Assembly (NCBI GenBank): GCA_934098445.1
Contig: CAKOOW010000001.1
Coordinates: 1-64,000 of the forward strand
Reading direction: 5' to 3'
DNA length: 64,000 nucleotides
From: an uncultured Bacilli bacterium
GTDB taxonomy: Bacteria; Bacillota_I; Bacilli_A; RF39; UBA660
The notes beneath the pieces are model-generated. The model was not told where the DNA came from. It made no database searches and saw nothing but the letters and a program-made list of their open reading frames with translations. Positions 25,923 to 34,659 of this stretch are shown here, in pieces. Made by a program: the position numbers and the translations under genes. Each line of letters starts with the position of its first letter. Position 1 is the stretch's first letter.

Positions 25923-26312
25923 AGTATTAAGCATCAGTTTTATTGTGCGATTATAAGCATTAGAAATACTTTTATTAGTGCTTTCAAATTTTTTATATAA
26001 ATCTTCATAATCTAACGGATACCCTTCATCATTGACAATTCTATTCTTTAATTTAACTATTTCTTCTAATTTACGACTTACTTGATGTTGCAATTCCGGA
26101 TTAGTACGTGCCAAAGCGGCTTGTTGAGAAAAAATAATAAACAAACTGTTATATAAATTATAAAGTCGCCTTAAATCATAATGAAGTAATTCTTCTTCTT
26201 TTTTAGTGCTATCAATTATCATTATGATGTGATTCATAAAGTAACGAACATTAACTTCTGGATCTTCACGATCGCCATAATATGAATAGTCTATATCTTT
26301 AAAGTATGACAT
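25908..26312 (-). CDS. Hypothetical protein
   Basis: From the ATG at 26312 (after AGAGGGGGATAAT) the product is 134 residues, beginning MSYFKDIDYSYYGDREDPEV. It is mainly alpha-helical with a conserved-looking HHIIMIIDSTKKEEELLHYDLRRLYNLYNS core and no recognised domain or membrane segment. It has its own promoter. The 15-base 3' overlap with the convergent coiled-coil gene and the similar helical content of the two suggest a possible functional pair, but this is inference. Confidence 0.6.
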   Translation of the reverse strand: MSYFKDIDYSYYGDREDPEVNVRYFMNHIIMIIDSTKKEEELLHYDLRRLYNLYNSLFIIFSQQAALARTNPELQHQVSRKLEEIVKLKNRIVNDEGYPLDYEDLYKKFESTNKSISNAYNRTIKLMLNTSIKS

Positions 26313-26340
26313 ATTATCCCCCTCTTTCATTTGGACAGTT

Positions 26341-26369
26341 ATTATAGTATAAAAATTTATAAATTGCAA
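26341..26369 (-). promoter_or_regulatory. Promoter of the gene starting at 26312
   Basis: TTGCAA (26369-26364), a 17-base spacer and a perfect TATAAT (26346-26341) on the minus strand. Confidence 0.65.
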
Positions 26370-26443
26370 ATTTTTTTGCTTAACTTTTTATTTAACACTT
26401 TGAACCATTATATTAATCTTCTGATAATAACTTACAGTATTTT

Positions 26444-26479
26444 AAAAAGACCGCTAACAGATTAAACCTGTTAACAGCC
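26444..26479 (-). terminator. Intrinsic terminator of tRNA-Trp
   Basis: GGCTGTTAACAG pairs with CTGTTAGCGGTC (12 pairs, three U-G) around GTTTAAT and is followed by TTTTT on the minus strand, about 60 bases after the tRNA. Confidence 0.8.
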
Positions 26480-26542
26480 TAAATTTAGCTACATTCTTAG
26501 CTCATTATTTAAAGTTCGATTAAAATCAAACATATTTACGTT

Positions 26543-26616
26543 TGGCAGGGACAGAAGGATTTGAACCCTCGCGAACGGTTTTGGAGACCGTCATACTACC
26601 ACTATATTATGTCCCT
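26543..26616 (-). tRNA. trnW: tRNA-Trp (anticodon CCA)
   Basis: The minus strand gives an acceptor stem AGGGACA/TGTCCCT, a D arm, the anticodon arm ACGGT-CTCCAAA-ACCGT with anticodon CCA, and a T arm containing GTTCAAAT. The discriminator base is G, with encoded CCA at the 3' end (74 bases in all). It reads UGG. Together with TGA stop codons in the neighbouring genes this argues for the standard code. It is a single tRNA unit with its own promoter and terminator. Confidence 0.95.
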
Positions 26617-26636
26617 AATTTTTCCTTTGCTCTTCC

Positions 26637-26666
26637 ATTATAATACATAATATATGATTTTAGCAA
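26637..26666 (-). promoter_or_regulatory. Promoter of tRNA-Trp
   Basis: TTGCTA (26666-26661), an 18-base spacer and TATAAT (26642-26637) on the minus strand, about 20 bases before the mature tRNA. Confidence 0.65.
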
Positions 26667-26683
26667 GGAAAAATTGCTTTTTA

Positions 26684-26713
26684 CCTGTGGATAAGGCACT
26701 AGTTATCCACAGG
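26684..26713. promoter_or_regulatory. Inverted pair of consensus DnaA boxes forming a perfect palindrome
   Basis: CCTGTGGATAA and TTATCCACAGG are a perfect 11-base inverted repeat separated by 8 bases, and each arm contains the consensus DnaA box TTATCCACA. The palindrome spans the stop codon of the DUF3298 gene. On the minus transcript it would form a strong hairpin, but the U-rich tract does not follow directly, so it is only a poor terminator. DnaA binding is inferred from the consensus. Confidence 0.55.
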
Positions 26714-27322
26714 CTTTATTAAGTTTATCAATTTTGAAGAAGGAATTACTATTTTAATCGGTCCGCTTGCCCAAGGTGCTACTTGATATGGTGGGAAAGT
26801 CAAATGTAAACCTTCTTTATCAAAATAATATAAAGAGAAGTTTTCTAACATTGGTTTAGTCCCTTCCTTTAACCAATTCTTATCTTCATTAGCGCCTATT
26901 TTTACTAATTCTTCATAACTTAATTTAGAAAGTGTTTCTAAGTAATTATCATTCTTAAAGAAATCTTTTAGTTCTAAAATTTCACCACTCTTATTATAAG
27001 TAAATTGGTTATTTATTAGAAAATAATGAACACCACCAGTATAACTATAAATAAAATATTGTAAATAATAAATACCATTATATTCATGTAATTCATAATC
27101 AGTATAAAAGTCATTTTTTATTTCATTATAGTTTTCACACTGTTTAAATTCTTCTAACTTTTCATCTAACCAGTCTTTAATCTTTTTATTAACATTAGGA
27201 AAAGGTGTTTCATAAATATCTATTTTATAAGTATATTTATCAGTACTTTCTTTTACTTCATAAGCAAGAACAGGACTAGTTAAAATAAGAGATGATAGTA
27301 TAAATATAAATAATAATTTCAT
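26699..27322 (-). CDS. Exported DUF3298 (RsiV-like C-terminal domain) protein
   Basis: The 207-residue protein has a signal peptide (MKLLFIFILSSLILTSPVLA, cleavage near residue 20). An extracellular domain follows with YTGGVHYFLINNQFTYNKSG and FPPYQVAPWASGPIKIVIP, the pattern of DUF3298, the fold that binds lysozyme in the anti-sigma factor RsiV. Here there is no transmembrane or anti-sigma part, so it is a free secreted domain. It may sense or bind lysozyme or wall fragments (inference). GGTGATTAT precedes the ATG. Confidence 0.75.
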   Translation of the reverse strand: MKLLFIFILSSLILTSPVLAYEVKESTDKYTYKIDIYETPFPNVNKKIKDWLDEKLEEFKQCENYNEIKNDFYTDYELHEYNGIYYLQYFIYSYTGGVHYFLINNQFTYNKSGEILELKDFFKNDNYLETLSKLSYEELVKIGANEDKNWLKEGTKPMLENFSLYYFDKEGLHLTFPPYQVAPWASGPIKIVIPSSKLINLIKPVDN

Positions 27323-27346
27323 ATAATCACCATTTATAGGATAACC

Positions 27347-27371
27347 AAAAAAGTAGAGATTATACTCTACT
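27347..27371 (-). terminator. Intrinsic terminator after the ClpB-like gene
   Basis: AGTAGAG-TATAAT-CTCTACT followed by TTTTT on the minus strand. Confidence 0.85.
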
Positions 27372-27391
27372 CTAGTTATAATATATTTTAA

Positions 27392-29500
27392 CTATTTTTG
27401 ATTAATTATTATCTTATCATCTTGATAGTCAACTTCTAATTTTGCATTAGGTTTAACAGTATTTTCAATTAGTTGTTTTGCTAAGACAGTTTCTAGTTCT
27501 CTACTTACTAGACGTTTTAATGGTCTGGCACCATAATACTCATCATAACCATTTTCAACAAAGTAATTTCTAGCCGCAGGTGTTAAAGTTATAGTTAGAT
27601 TTAAGTCTTTTAGACGAGTTTCTATTTCTTTGATTAATTTATCTAAAATACTAGATAATACTTCTTTAGTTAATTTATTAAACATAATTACTTCATCAAC
27701 ACGATTAATAAATTCTGGTTTAAAGTATTTATGTAATTCTTGTTCGACCTTTTCAGGTTCATTATTTAGAATATATTCACTGCCAACATTAGAAGTCATA
27801 ATAATTATAGTATTTTTAAAGTCAACAGTACGACCATTAGAATCAGTTAATCTACCATCATCTAAGATTTGTAATAATAAGTTTAAAACATCAGGATGGG
27901 CTTTTTCAATTTCATCAAAGAGAACAATACTATATGGATTACGACGGACAGCCTCAGTTAATTGACCACCTTCTTCGTAGCCAACATAGCCTGGAGCAGC
28001 GCCCACTAGACGAGATACAGAGTATTTTTCCATATATTCACTCATATCAATTCTTATCATGTGTTTTTCATCATCAAATAGTTCATAAGCAAGAGCCTTA
28101 GCTACTTCAGTTTTACCCACCCCGGTTGGCCCTAGGAAAATAAAGGAACCAATAGGACGGTTAGGATCTTTAATACCACTACGACTACGAATGATAGCTT
28201 CACTTACTAGTCTTAAAGCTTCTTTTTGACCTTTAACTCTTTTTCCTAAATTTTCTTCTAAGTGTAAAAGTTTTTCTTTTTCACTACTTATTAATTTGGC
28301 AATAGGAATATTAGTCCATTTACTAATGACATTTGCAATATCATCAGAGGTTACAACATCACTTAAAATACGAGATTTTTCTTTACTATTTAGTTCTTCT
28401 AATTCTTTTTCTAATCTTGGAATAGTACCATGACGAAGACGAGCCGCAGTTTCTAAATCATAACGATTTTCAGCCGTTTCTAAATCAAATTTAGCTTTAG
28501 ATATTTCTTGTTTTTTATTCTTAATATTTTCATTAAGACTTTTTTCTTTCTCCCAAGCACTTCTTAAATCTTGTTCTTGAAGTTTTAAGTCATATAATTC
28601 TTTATCGATTTCATCTTTACGGCGAAGCGATAATTCATCTTTTTCTTTCTTAATGGCTTCTCTTTCAATTTCTAGACGCATAATTTTTCTCGTAAGTTCA
28701 TCTAAGTTAGTTGGAACACTATCCATTTGAACTCTAATAGTAGCACAAGCCTCATCTACTAAATCTAAGGCTTTATCGGGTAGATAACGGTCTGTTATAT
28801 AACGGTTTGATAAAGTAGCAGCGGCCACTAAAGCCTTATCTTGAATAGTAACTCCATGATGGATTTCAAATCTTTCCTTTAAACCTCTTAAGATAGTTAT
28901 CGTATCTTCAAGTGTTGGTTCATGAACAATTATCTTTTGGAAACGACGTTCTAAGGCTCCATCTTTTTCAATATATTTACGATATTCATTTAAAGTAGTA
29001 GCACCGATAACATGGATTTCACCACGAGCAAGCATTGGTTTTAAGATATTACCGGTATCCATAGCGCCTTCAATCGCTCCTGTGCCGACAATCATATGAA
29101 TTTCATCGATAAACATGATGATGTTGCCTTCACTTTTCTTGATTTCATCTAAGACTTTCTTTAGTCTTTCTTCGAATTCTCCACGATATTTAGCCCCTGC
29201 TATTAAAGATGCCATATTAAGCTCCCAAATAGTTTTATCTTTTAGGGTACTTGGCACATCGCCTTTGACGATTCTTTGAGCAAGTCCTTCGACAATTGCA
29301 GTTTTACCAACACCTGGTTCTCCAATTAAGACAGGATTGTTCTTAGTTTTACGTGATAAGACTTTAGTAATACTTCTAATTTCTTCATCACGACCAATTA
29401 CAGGGTCAATCTTTCTTTTCTTGACCTCTTCATTTATATTACGACCATATTTTTCTAATACGTTTTCATTTTCTTCTGGATTATTATTAAACATATACAT
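27392..29500 (-). CDS. clpB: ClpB-like AAA+ disaggregase lacking the N domain
   Basis: The 702-residue protein has two AAA+ modules. D1 has Walker A GEPGVGKT at residues 60-67 and [13 protein letters not shown]2 has GPTGVGKT and [24 protein letters not shown]. Between them is a coiled-coil M domain of about 120 residues, long enough for ClpB rather than ClpC. The Clp N-terminal repeat domain is missing and translation starts just before D1, as in the short ClpB isoform. No IGF/IGL-type ClpP-binding loop was spotted. It should refold aggregates with DnaK. The start is at 29500, or at 29494, which has better spacing from AAAGGGGA. It is controlled by a CIRCE operator. Confidence 0.9.
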   Translation of the reverse strand: MYMFNNNPEENENVLEKYGRNINEEVKKRKIDPVIGRDEEIRSITKVLSRKTKNNPVLIGEPGVGKTAIVEGLAQRIVKGDVPSTLKDKTIWELNMASLIAGAKYRGEFEERLKKVLDEIKKSEGNIIMFIDEIHMIVGTGAIEGAMDTGNILKPMLARGEIHVIGATTLNEYRKYIEKDGALERRFQKIIVHEPTLEDTITILRGLKERFEIHHGVTIQDKALVAAATLSNRYITDRYLPDKALDLVDEACATIRVQMDSVPTNLDELTRKIMRLEIEREAIKKEKDELSLRRKDEIDKELYDLKLQEQDLRSAWEKEKSLNENIKNKKQEISKAKFDLETAENRYDLETAARLRHGTIPRLEKELEELNSKEKSRILSDVVTSDDIANVISKWTNIPIAKLISSEKEKLLHLEENLGKRVKGQKEALRLVSEAIIRSRSGIKDPNRPIGSFIFLGPTGVGKTEVAKALAYELFDDEKHMIRIDMSEYMEKYSVSRLVGAAPGYVGYEEGGQLTEAVRRNPYSIVLFDEIEKAHPDVLNLLLQILDDGRLTDSNGRTVDFKNTIIIMTSNVGSEYILNNEPEKVEQELHKYFKPEFINRVDEVIMFNKLTKEVLSSILDKLIKEIETRLKDLNLTITLTPAARNYFVENGYDEYYGARPLKRLVSRELETVLAKQLIENTVKPNAKLEVDYQDDKIIINQK

Positions 29501-29518
29501 TTCCCCTTTCGAGTATTA

Positions 29519-29559
29519 ATTATACTCCTTTATTAGCACTTGTCAAGTGGGAGTGCTAG
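29519..29559 (-). promoter_or_regulatory. CIRCE operator overlapping the clpB promoter
   Basis: TTAGCACTT-N9-GAGTGCTAG (29533-29559) matches CIRCE (TTAGCACTC-N9-GAGTGCTAA) at 16 of 18 arm positions. On the minus strand TTGACA (29546-29541) sits in its centre, and TATAAT (29524-29519) follows after 16 bases. HrcA binding would block the promoter. The 200 bases from 29560 to 29756 upstream show no gene. Confidence 0.9.
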
Positions 29560-29756
29560 TTTTTTATAAAAGAAAACATCTATGATGTTAGCTTGATGTT
29601 GGTAGTCTTTCAAAAGTTAGATTGCCTTTAAATTTAAAATTATTTAGAGTTTTTTTCTGCTTTTATATACTTTTTCAATTCTTTCTAAATTTTGAATTCT
29701 AACTGTTCCTGCTTACTCATAACTTTTAACTCTTATTTAGTAGCATATCTCTTAAT

Positions 29757-29798
29757 ATTAAAAAATTGTTAGACCTCAATTAATTAGATCTAGCAATT
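29757..29798 (-). terminator. Intrinsic terminator of the htpG unit
   Basis: AATTGCTAGATCT pairs with AGGTCTAACAATT (one C-A mismatch) and is followed by TTTTTT on the minus strand, just after the stop of the zinc-ribbon membrane gene. Confidence 0.75.
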
Positions 29799-29800
29799 CT

Positions 29801-30238
29801 TTATTTTACAACTTCTGCCTTAACTACTTCATTACGATTACATTTTACAGTAAAGGAATTTCCACATTCCGGACATTTAACGGTATGAGATCCTTTTTTT
29901 AAAGGTAATTTTAGTACTTGATGACATTTAGGACATCTTTTATATAAGGCTTTATTATAATTTCTAATTATATCCCTATATAACTTAAATTTCTTTTTAG
30001 GATAACTTATAATCTTTACATAGATAGCATTTTCTTTTCTTCTTTGTTTAACATTCTTAGATATTATTCTAAAGATTAGGATAGCAATACTAAGGACTAA
30101 GGCTAAACTCAAGAAAATATTATTAATAAAGATATCCATAATAGTCAAAATAACTATGATAACTAAGTTGAAATTAAACAAGTCATCAAAGCCATTTCGA
30201 CCAGGCATACTACGATTAATTAAATCTTTATAAGACAC
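29801..30238 (-). CDS. Membrane protein with C-terminal zinc ribbon
   Basis: The 145-residue protein has a hydrophobic region at residues 20-60 that can form two membrane helices, then a basic segment. A zinc ribbon follows at the end (KRCPKCHQVLKLPLKKGS and VKCPECGNSFTVKC), with two CPxC knuckles. It starts with GTG after AAAGGAGGATAC. It lies 10 bases after htpG and shares its terminator, so it is probably part of the CIRCE-controlled unit. No function is known to me; a role in membrane stress would be a guess from context. Confidence 0.65.
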   Translation of the reverse strand: MSYKDLINRSMPGRNGFDDLFNFNLVIIVILTIMDIFINNIFLSLALVLSIAILIFRIISKNVKQRRKENAIYVKIISYPKKKFKLYRDIIRNYNKALYKRCPKCHQVLKLPLKKGSHTVKCPECGNSFTVKCNRNEVVKAEVVK

Positions 30239-30248
30239 GTATCCTCCT

Positions 30249-32141
30249 TTACTTAGCTAAATATTCACAAATTAAATTGCTTATTTCCGTTGGATTTTCA
30301 ATACTTAAACCTTCAATTAATCTTGCTTCAGCATATAAAATCTTTGTATAATTCTTTAATTCTTCTTTATCATTAGCATACAAATCTTTAATCTTCTTAG
30401 CTATTTCATGGTTTTCATTTATTTCTAAGACTTTATTAGCAGTCACTCCATTATCAAATGGCATATTTTTCATAGTCTTTTCCATTTCAACGGAGATATC
30501 GCCTTCACTTGACAAGCATACAGGGTGATTTTTTAATCTATTAGTAAATTTAATAGCTTTAACATCGGGAATGGCTTCTTGCATAAAAGTAAACATTTCC
30601 TTAGACTCATTATTTTTAGCTTCCAATTCCTTCTTTTCTTCTTCAGTCTCTAAATTAGCATTTTCACTACATACATTTTTAAATTCTTTTTCTTCATAAC
30701 TTCTTAAAGTCATAAGAGCAAATTCATCGACATATTCAGTACAGTAAAGAATTTCATAACCTTTTTCTTTGGCTGCTTCAACTTGAGGTAATAGGTCAAT
30801 CTTATCAACAGTTTCCCCACAAGCATAATAAATGTCTTTTTGATTTTCTTTCATGCGACTAACATATTCTTTTAATGTTGTATATTTCTTATCATTAGAT
30901 GAAATGAACATTACTAAGTCTTTAACCTTATCTTTATCCATTCCATAATTATTATATACAGCATACTTTATCTGCATACCAAAGGCGGTATAGAACTTTT
31001 CATACTTAGCACGGTCTTCATCACGCATAGTCTCTAATTCTTTTTTAATCTTACTTTCAATAGAATTAGCAATAGTCTTTAAGATACGGTTTTGTTGTAA
31101 AGTTTCTCTAGAAATATTTAGGGATAAGTCTGGAGAATCAACAACACCTTTGACAAAACTAAAGTAATCTGGTAATAAATCAGCACATTTATCGGTTATT
31201 AAAACGCCATTAGAATATAGTTGTAAGCCTTTTTCATATTCTTTAGTATAGTAATCAAAAGGAGCATGAGATGGAATATAGACTAGAGAAGTATATTCGA
31301 TTGTACCTTCAGCTTTAATATGAATATGAGCAATTGGTTCTTCATAATCAAAGAATTTATCGCTATAGAAGGTGTTATATTCTTCAGCCGTTATTTTAGA
31401 TTTATCTTTCTTCCAAATAGGAATTAAGGAGTTTAAGGTAGTAAGTTCGGTATGCTCCTCATACTCATCAGGGTCTTTTTCATCTTTTTTAGGTTTTAAA
31501 TGTTTATGAGTTTCATACATAGTAATTGGATAAGTTATATAATCACTATATTTCTTAATTAGACTAGAAATTTCGTATTCTTCTAAGTATTTAGAATACT
31601 TTTCATCTTCAGTATCATCTTTTAAATATAAAATAATATCGGTACCATAATTTTCCTTAGTACATGGTTCAATCTCATAACCATCAATGCCACTAGAAGT
31701 CCATTTATTGGCGGCAGCACTACCATATTTCTTAGAAATAACTTCTACTTTACTAGCTACCATAAAAGCTGAGTAGAAACCAACTCCGAATTTACCAATA
31801 ATATCAATATTTTCTTTATGTTCGTTATTTTCTTTGAAATCACTTGACCCACTCTTAGCAATCGTACCTAAGTTATTTTCTAGTTCTTCTTCAGTCATAC
31901 CAATACCATTATCACTGATAGTTAAAGTTTTATTCTCTTTATCAGGGGTAATATGAATATTAAATTTACTTGTATCAACTTTAATATCCTTATCAGTTAA
32001 AGACATATAGTGAAGTTTATCAATCGCATCACTAGCATTAGATATAATCTCTCTTAAAAATATTTCTTTGTTTGTATAAATAGAATTAATCATTAAGTCC
32101 ATTAGTTTTTTAGATTCTGCTTTAAAAGCTTTTTTCTTCAT
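30249..32141 (-). CDS. htpG: Chaperone HtpG (Hsp90)
   Basis: The 630-residue protein has the GHKL ATPase motifs in order: LREIISNASDAIDKLHY, the N-box region, SDNGIGMT, GKFGVGFYSAFMVA, then a middle domain with SLNISRETLQQNRIL and a C-terminal dimerisation domain. It is the bacterial Hsp90, an ATP-driven chaperone working with DnaK. Length fits (about 625). It is controlled by a CIRCE-like operator, unlike in B. subtilis, where htpG is independent of HrcA. It is followed in the same unit by a zinc-ribbon membrane protein. Confidence 0.97.
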   Translation of the reverse strand: MKKKAFKAESKKLMDLMINSIYTNKEIFLREIISNASDAIDKLHYMSLTDKDIKVDTSKFNIHITPDKENKTLTISDNGIGMTEEELENNLGTIAKSGSSDFKENNEHKENIDIIGKFGVGFYSAFMVASKVEVISKKYGSAAANKWTSSGIDGYEIEPCTKENYGTDIILYLKDDTEDEKYSKYLEEYEISSLIKKYSDYITYPITMYETHKHLKPKKDEKDPDEYEEHTELTTLNSLIPIWKKDKSKITAEEYNTFYSDKFFDYEEPIAHIHIKAEGTIEYTSLVYIPSHAPFDYYTKEYEKGLQLYSNGVLITDKCADLLPDYFSFVKGVVDSPDLSLNISRETLQQNRILKTIANSIESKIKKELETMRDEDRAKYEKFYTAFGMQIKYAVYNNYGMDKDKVKDLVMFISSNDKKYTTLKEYVSRMKENQKDIYYACGETVDKIDLLPQVEAAKEKGYEILYCTEYVDEFALMTLRSYEEKEFKNVCSENANLETEEEKKELEAKNNESKEMFTFMQEAIPDVKAIKFTNRLKNHPVCLSSEGDISVEMEKTMKNMPFDNGVTANKVLEINENHEIAKKIKDLYANDKEELKNYTKILYAEARLIEGLSIENPTEISNLICEYLAK

Positions 32142-32223
32142 AAATATTATCTCCTTTTATATAAATATATTATTCAATGTCATCTTTTTCTTTTAGCAGT
32201 CATATTTCTTGAATGCTAAATAA

Positions 32224-32266
32224 AGTATAATTCTTTTTTTAGCACTTGTCAATTAGGGAGTGCTAA
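32224..32266 (-). promoter_or_regulatory. CIRCE-like operator overlapping the htpG promoter
   Basis: TTAGCACTT-N10-GAGTGCTAA (32239-32266) carries both CIRCE arms, with a 10-base instead of 9-base spacer. The minus strand promoter is TTGACA (32252-32247), 17 bases, TATACT (32229-32224); its -35 lies inside the operator exactly as at clpB. Confidence 0.85.
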
Positions 32267-32352
32267 ATTTCTAATGAAAATTAGGCGAAGAAATTATGAA
32301 GTTTGGGTGATAGGACATAAGATATAGTAGAAATAAAGTAACGAGGTGAATT

Positions 32353-32727
32353 ATGAATGATACATTTTTTCTATCTATCCTAACGGGATACGATACTCTT
32401 TTTAAAGCCTTATTAGTATTTATTGTCTTAGACTATTTAAGCGGAGTTATGCGAGCTATTTATACTAAAAAATTAAGTAGTAAAATCGGAGCGAAAGGGA
32501 TAATTAAGAAGATTGGTTATATTGTTTTAATTGTTGTGGTCGAAATTTTAGATATTTTGCTTAAAGACAATGGTTATTTAAGAAATATTATTATCTATAT
32601 GTTTATTGCTAATGAAGGAATAAGTATTTTAGAAAATTGGAGTGCTATGGGTATTAAGGTTCCAGATATTATTAAGGATAAATTTAGTAATTTGAAAGGA
32701 GGTGATAATGATGAGCAAAATAAGTAA
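32353..32727 (+). CDS. Phage-type holin (toxin secretion/lysis holin family)
   Basis: The 124-residue protein matches the holin family that includes C. difficile TcdE and Cph1-type phage holins. KALLVFIVLDYLSGVMRAIYTKKLSSKIGAKGIIKKIGYIVLIVVVEILD is the hallmark region, with three membrane segments and a charged C-terminus. It forms membrane lesions that release wall hydrolases or toxins. It starts after ACGAGGTGAATT and overlaps the M23 gene by about 20 bases, so the two are translationally linked. No phage structural, packaging or integrase gene is near, so it looks domesticated. Confidence 0.88.
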   Translation: MNDTFFLSILTGYDTLFKALLVFIVLDYLSGVMRAIYTKKLSSKIGAKGIIKKIGYIVLIVVVEILDILLKDNGYLRNIIIYMFIANEGISILENWSAMGIKVPDIIKDKFSNLKGGDNDEQNK

Positions 32728-33256
32728 TCTAATCTTTCATAATAAGAAACATTATATAACTCAAAATTTTAGTGATAAGCATAAAGCTACTGACTATGGG
32801 ACTTATCGAAAAAAGATTAAACAATATGCAATTGAAGAGGGCATTGTTACTTGGACGGGATTTATCAGTGGTGGTAAAACTGTTAAAATTAAGTATCCCA
32901 GAATAAATAAAGAGTTTTTACACTTGCATTTAGATAAAATTAGGGTTAAAAAAGGGCAAAAAGTTGATAAAAATACGGTTCTAGGAACAACGGGGATGAC
33001 AGGGATGGCAACAGGTATTCACTTACATTTAAGAATAAAAGATTTAAGTACAAATAAAATACTCAATCCTGAAGAATATTCATTAGTCTATGAAGAGGAT
33101 AACCATATTTATTATATTGTCAAAAAAAGAGATAATTTAACTAAGATTGCTAGGAAATATAAAATGACATGGCAAGAACTTTATCACAAAAATAAAGAGA
33201 TTATAGGTTCTAACCCAAATCTCATTCGTGTTGGTCAAAAGTTACTAATTAAATGA
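32708..33256 (+). CDS. M23 peptidase plus LysM endolysin-like protein without signal peptide
   Basis: The product of about 182 residues has an M23 (LytM-type) domain and a C-terminal LysM. The metal ligands are H and D of HKATDYG, and the GIHLHLRI box supplies the last His pair. A GTTGM(T)G-like turn precedes it. The LysM begins YYIVKKRDNLTKIARKYKM. There is no signal peptide, which fits an endolysin released by the adjacent holin. AAGGAGGTGATA precedes the ATG at 32708 (32711 is also possible). Cross-bridge cleavage is inferred from family; one ligand context (YPRINKEFLHLHLDKI) is diverged. Confidence 0.82.
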   Translation: MMSKISNLIFHNKKHYITQNFSDKHKATDYGTYRKKIKQYAIEEGIVTWTGFISGGKTVKIKYPRINKEFLHLHLDKIRVKKGQKVDKNTVLGTTGMTGMATGIHLHLRIKDLSTNKILNPEEYSLVYEEDNHIYYIVKKRDNLTKIARKYKMTWQELYHKNKEIIGSNPNLIRVGQKLLIK

Positions 33257-33282
33257 CTCTTATTACTTTTTATATAAGTCTC

Positions 33283-34035
33283 CTATCTTTTACTTTTAGT
33301 TTCCTTTTTTTCTTGTTTCTTAAATAGTTTAAAAGTTTTCTTTTCTCTGGCTGATACTTGCTTTTTATATTTTTCTAAGTGTTCTTTAAGAGAAATATTT
33401 TGATTAAATGGTAAGATAAATGAATATTTCTCTTTTGCTTTTTCTTGATGTTCACGGATAGATACTTTTAATTCTTCTAATTTAACCGGAATATCATTTT
33501 CTTTAGCATATTTCTTAATCTTATGGTATAGGTTAGTTGAATAGACATAATCAATAACAATAACGCCAAAGAAAACGCCAAGGACAAAGGAAAAGGCTAG
33601 GTTATTAGAAAACCATTTTAGACCGTTAAGAACAGGTTTAGCAAGTAAGAAGTAATATAGAGCGGCAATTCCAGTCCAAATAGCTGAAAACAATGGACAA
33701 ATTATTCCTTTGTAGTTTCCCCATTCATTGGAATAATCCCAAAGTTTTGGTCCTTTCCCATCTACAAATGATAAACCGCCAATAAACTCAATGAGAGTCA
33801 TTGTAGCGCCCATTAGTAGAATAACAACAATTGGGTGAACATTTAAGTTATGAAATATTAGGTAAATAGCGGTTAAGGCGGTTAGACCAAAACCATATAT
33901 TGGTAGGTAAGGTCCAACTAAGAATCCCGGGTTTACCCATTTACCAGAAACAGCTCGTCTAAAAAACAATTCCATAATCCAACCACAAGTGCAGCCAATA
34001 TAGAAAATAAACATAAAAGTTAAAAACCAATTCAT
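33283..34035 (-). CDS. Putative CmpB-type (ABC-transporter type IV) membrane protein
   Basis: The 250-residue protein resembles the PF06541-type family (called putative ABC-transporter type IV), whose function is unclear. Landmarks are YIGCTCGWIMELFFRRAVSGKWVNPGFLVGPYLPIYGFG, LIEFIGG, and WDYSNEWGNYKGIICPLFSAIW. About six membrane helices lie in residues 1-175, followed by a charged coiled-coil tail. The ATG at 34035 is preceded by AAAGGAGTG. It stands opposite to the two flanking hydrolase genes. A shorter relative lies at 61396. Confidence 0.75.
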   Translation of the reverse strand: MNWFLTFMFIFYIGCTCGWIMELFFRRAVSGKWVNPGFLVGPYLPIYGFGLTALTAIYLIFHNLNVHPIVVILLMGATMTLIEFIGGLSFVDGKGPKLWDYSNEWGNYKGIICPLFSAIWTGIAALYYFLLAKPVLNGLKWFSNNLAFSFVLGVFFGVIVIDYVYSTNLYHKIKKYAKENDIPVKLEELKVSIREHQEKAKEKYSFILPFNQNISLKEHLEKYKKQVSAREKKTFKLFKKQEKKETKSKR

Positions 34036-34179
34036 TATAAACACTCCTTTAACTTATTTAAAGTAGAACTATTTGTTCTCTTTTTTCTTACCTTGATTTT
34101 AGCATAGATAGGTAAAAAAAGATAGTTTAAAAGATAATGAGTTTTATTTTAAAGCATATAATTTTATAGGTGATTTTTT

Positions 34180-34602
34180 ATGTTAATAAATTATACAACG
34201 AAAGAACTAGATTTACTAGCTAGAATTATGCGAGCTGAGGCTTTAGCAGAAGGTAATCTTGGTATGTTGATGGTTGGTAATGTTGTTGTTAACCGAGCAA
34301 TTGCTAATTGTCTAACTTTTAAAGACATTCGAACTATTACCGATGCTATTTATCAAAAAAATCAGTTTAGTGGAACGAAATCTAGTTTGTTCCAAGGAAA
34401 CGCGACTACTAAAGAGAAGGATTTAGCCAAAAGAGTTTTAAGAGGAGAATATTTCTACCCCGCCACTCATGCATTATGGTTTTATGCTCCTAAAACGGGA
34501 GATTCTTGTAAAAGTAAGTGGTATGATCAGGCTCTGGCCGGAAGGTATAAAAATCATTGTTTTTATAATCCGGATAAAGGAGTATGTGTAGAGTTATATT
34601 AA
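34180..34602 (+). CDS. SleB/CwlJ-type cell wall hydrolase without signal peptide
   Basis: The 140-residue protein matches Hydrolase_2 (SleB/CwlJ). DLLARIMRAEALAEGNLGMLMVGNVVVNRA contains the catalytic Glu region, and NQFSGTKSSLFQGNAT and HALWFYAP follow. SleB and CwlJ cleave spore cortex during germination; relatives also act in vegetative wall turnover. No signal peptide or wall-binding repeat is present, like CwlJ, which is made inside the mother cell. GGTGATTTTTT precedes the ATG. The gene is next to a holin module, so release by holin is another route. Confidence 0.82.
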   Translation: MLINYTTKELDLLARIMRAEALAEGNLGMLMVGNVVVNRAIANCLTFKDIRTITDAIYQKNQFSGTKSSLFQGNATTKEKDLAKRVLRGEYFYPATHALWFYAPKTGDSCKSKWYDQALAGRYKNHCFYNPDKGVCVELY

Positions 34603-34622
34603 TCCTTAAAGTCAGGAAAAAT

Positions 34623-34659
34623 TAAACGTCTAAATAATTACTATTTAAACGTTTTTTAG
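34623..34659. terminator. Bidirectional terminator between convergent hydrolase genes
   Basis: AAACGT...ACGTTT with an inner AAATA/TATTT stem is followed by TTTTTT on the plus strand and by AATTTTT on the minus strand. Confidence 0.7.

Noticed and set aside
26543..26616. Mycoplasma-type code with UGA as Trp
   Set aside because: The tRNA has anticodon CCA, not UCA, and TGA closes the 25602 and 32708 reading frames at sensible ends.
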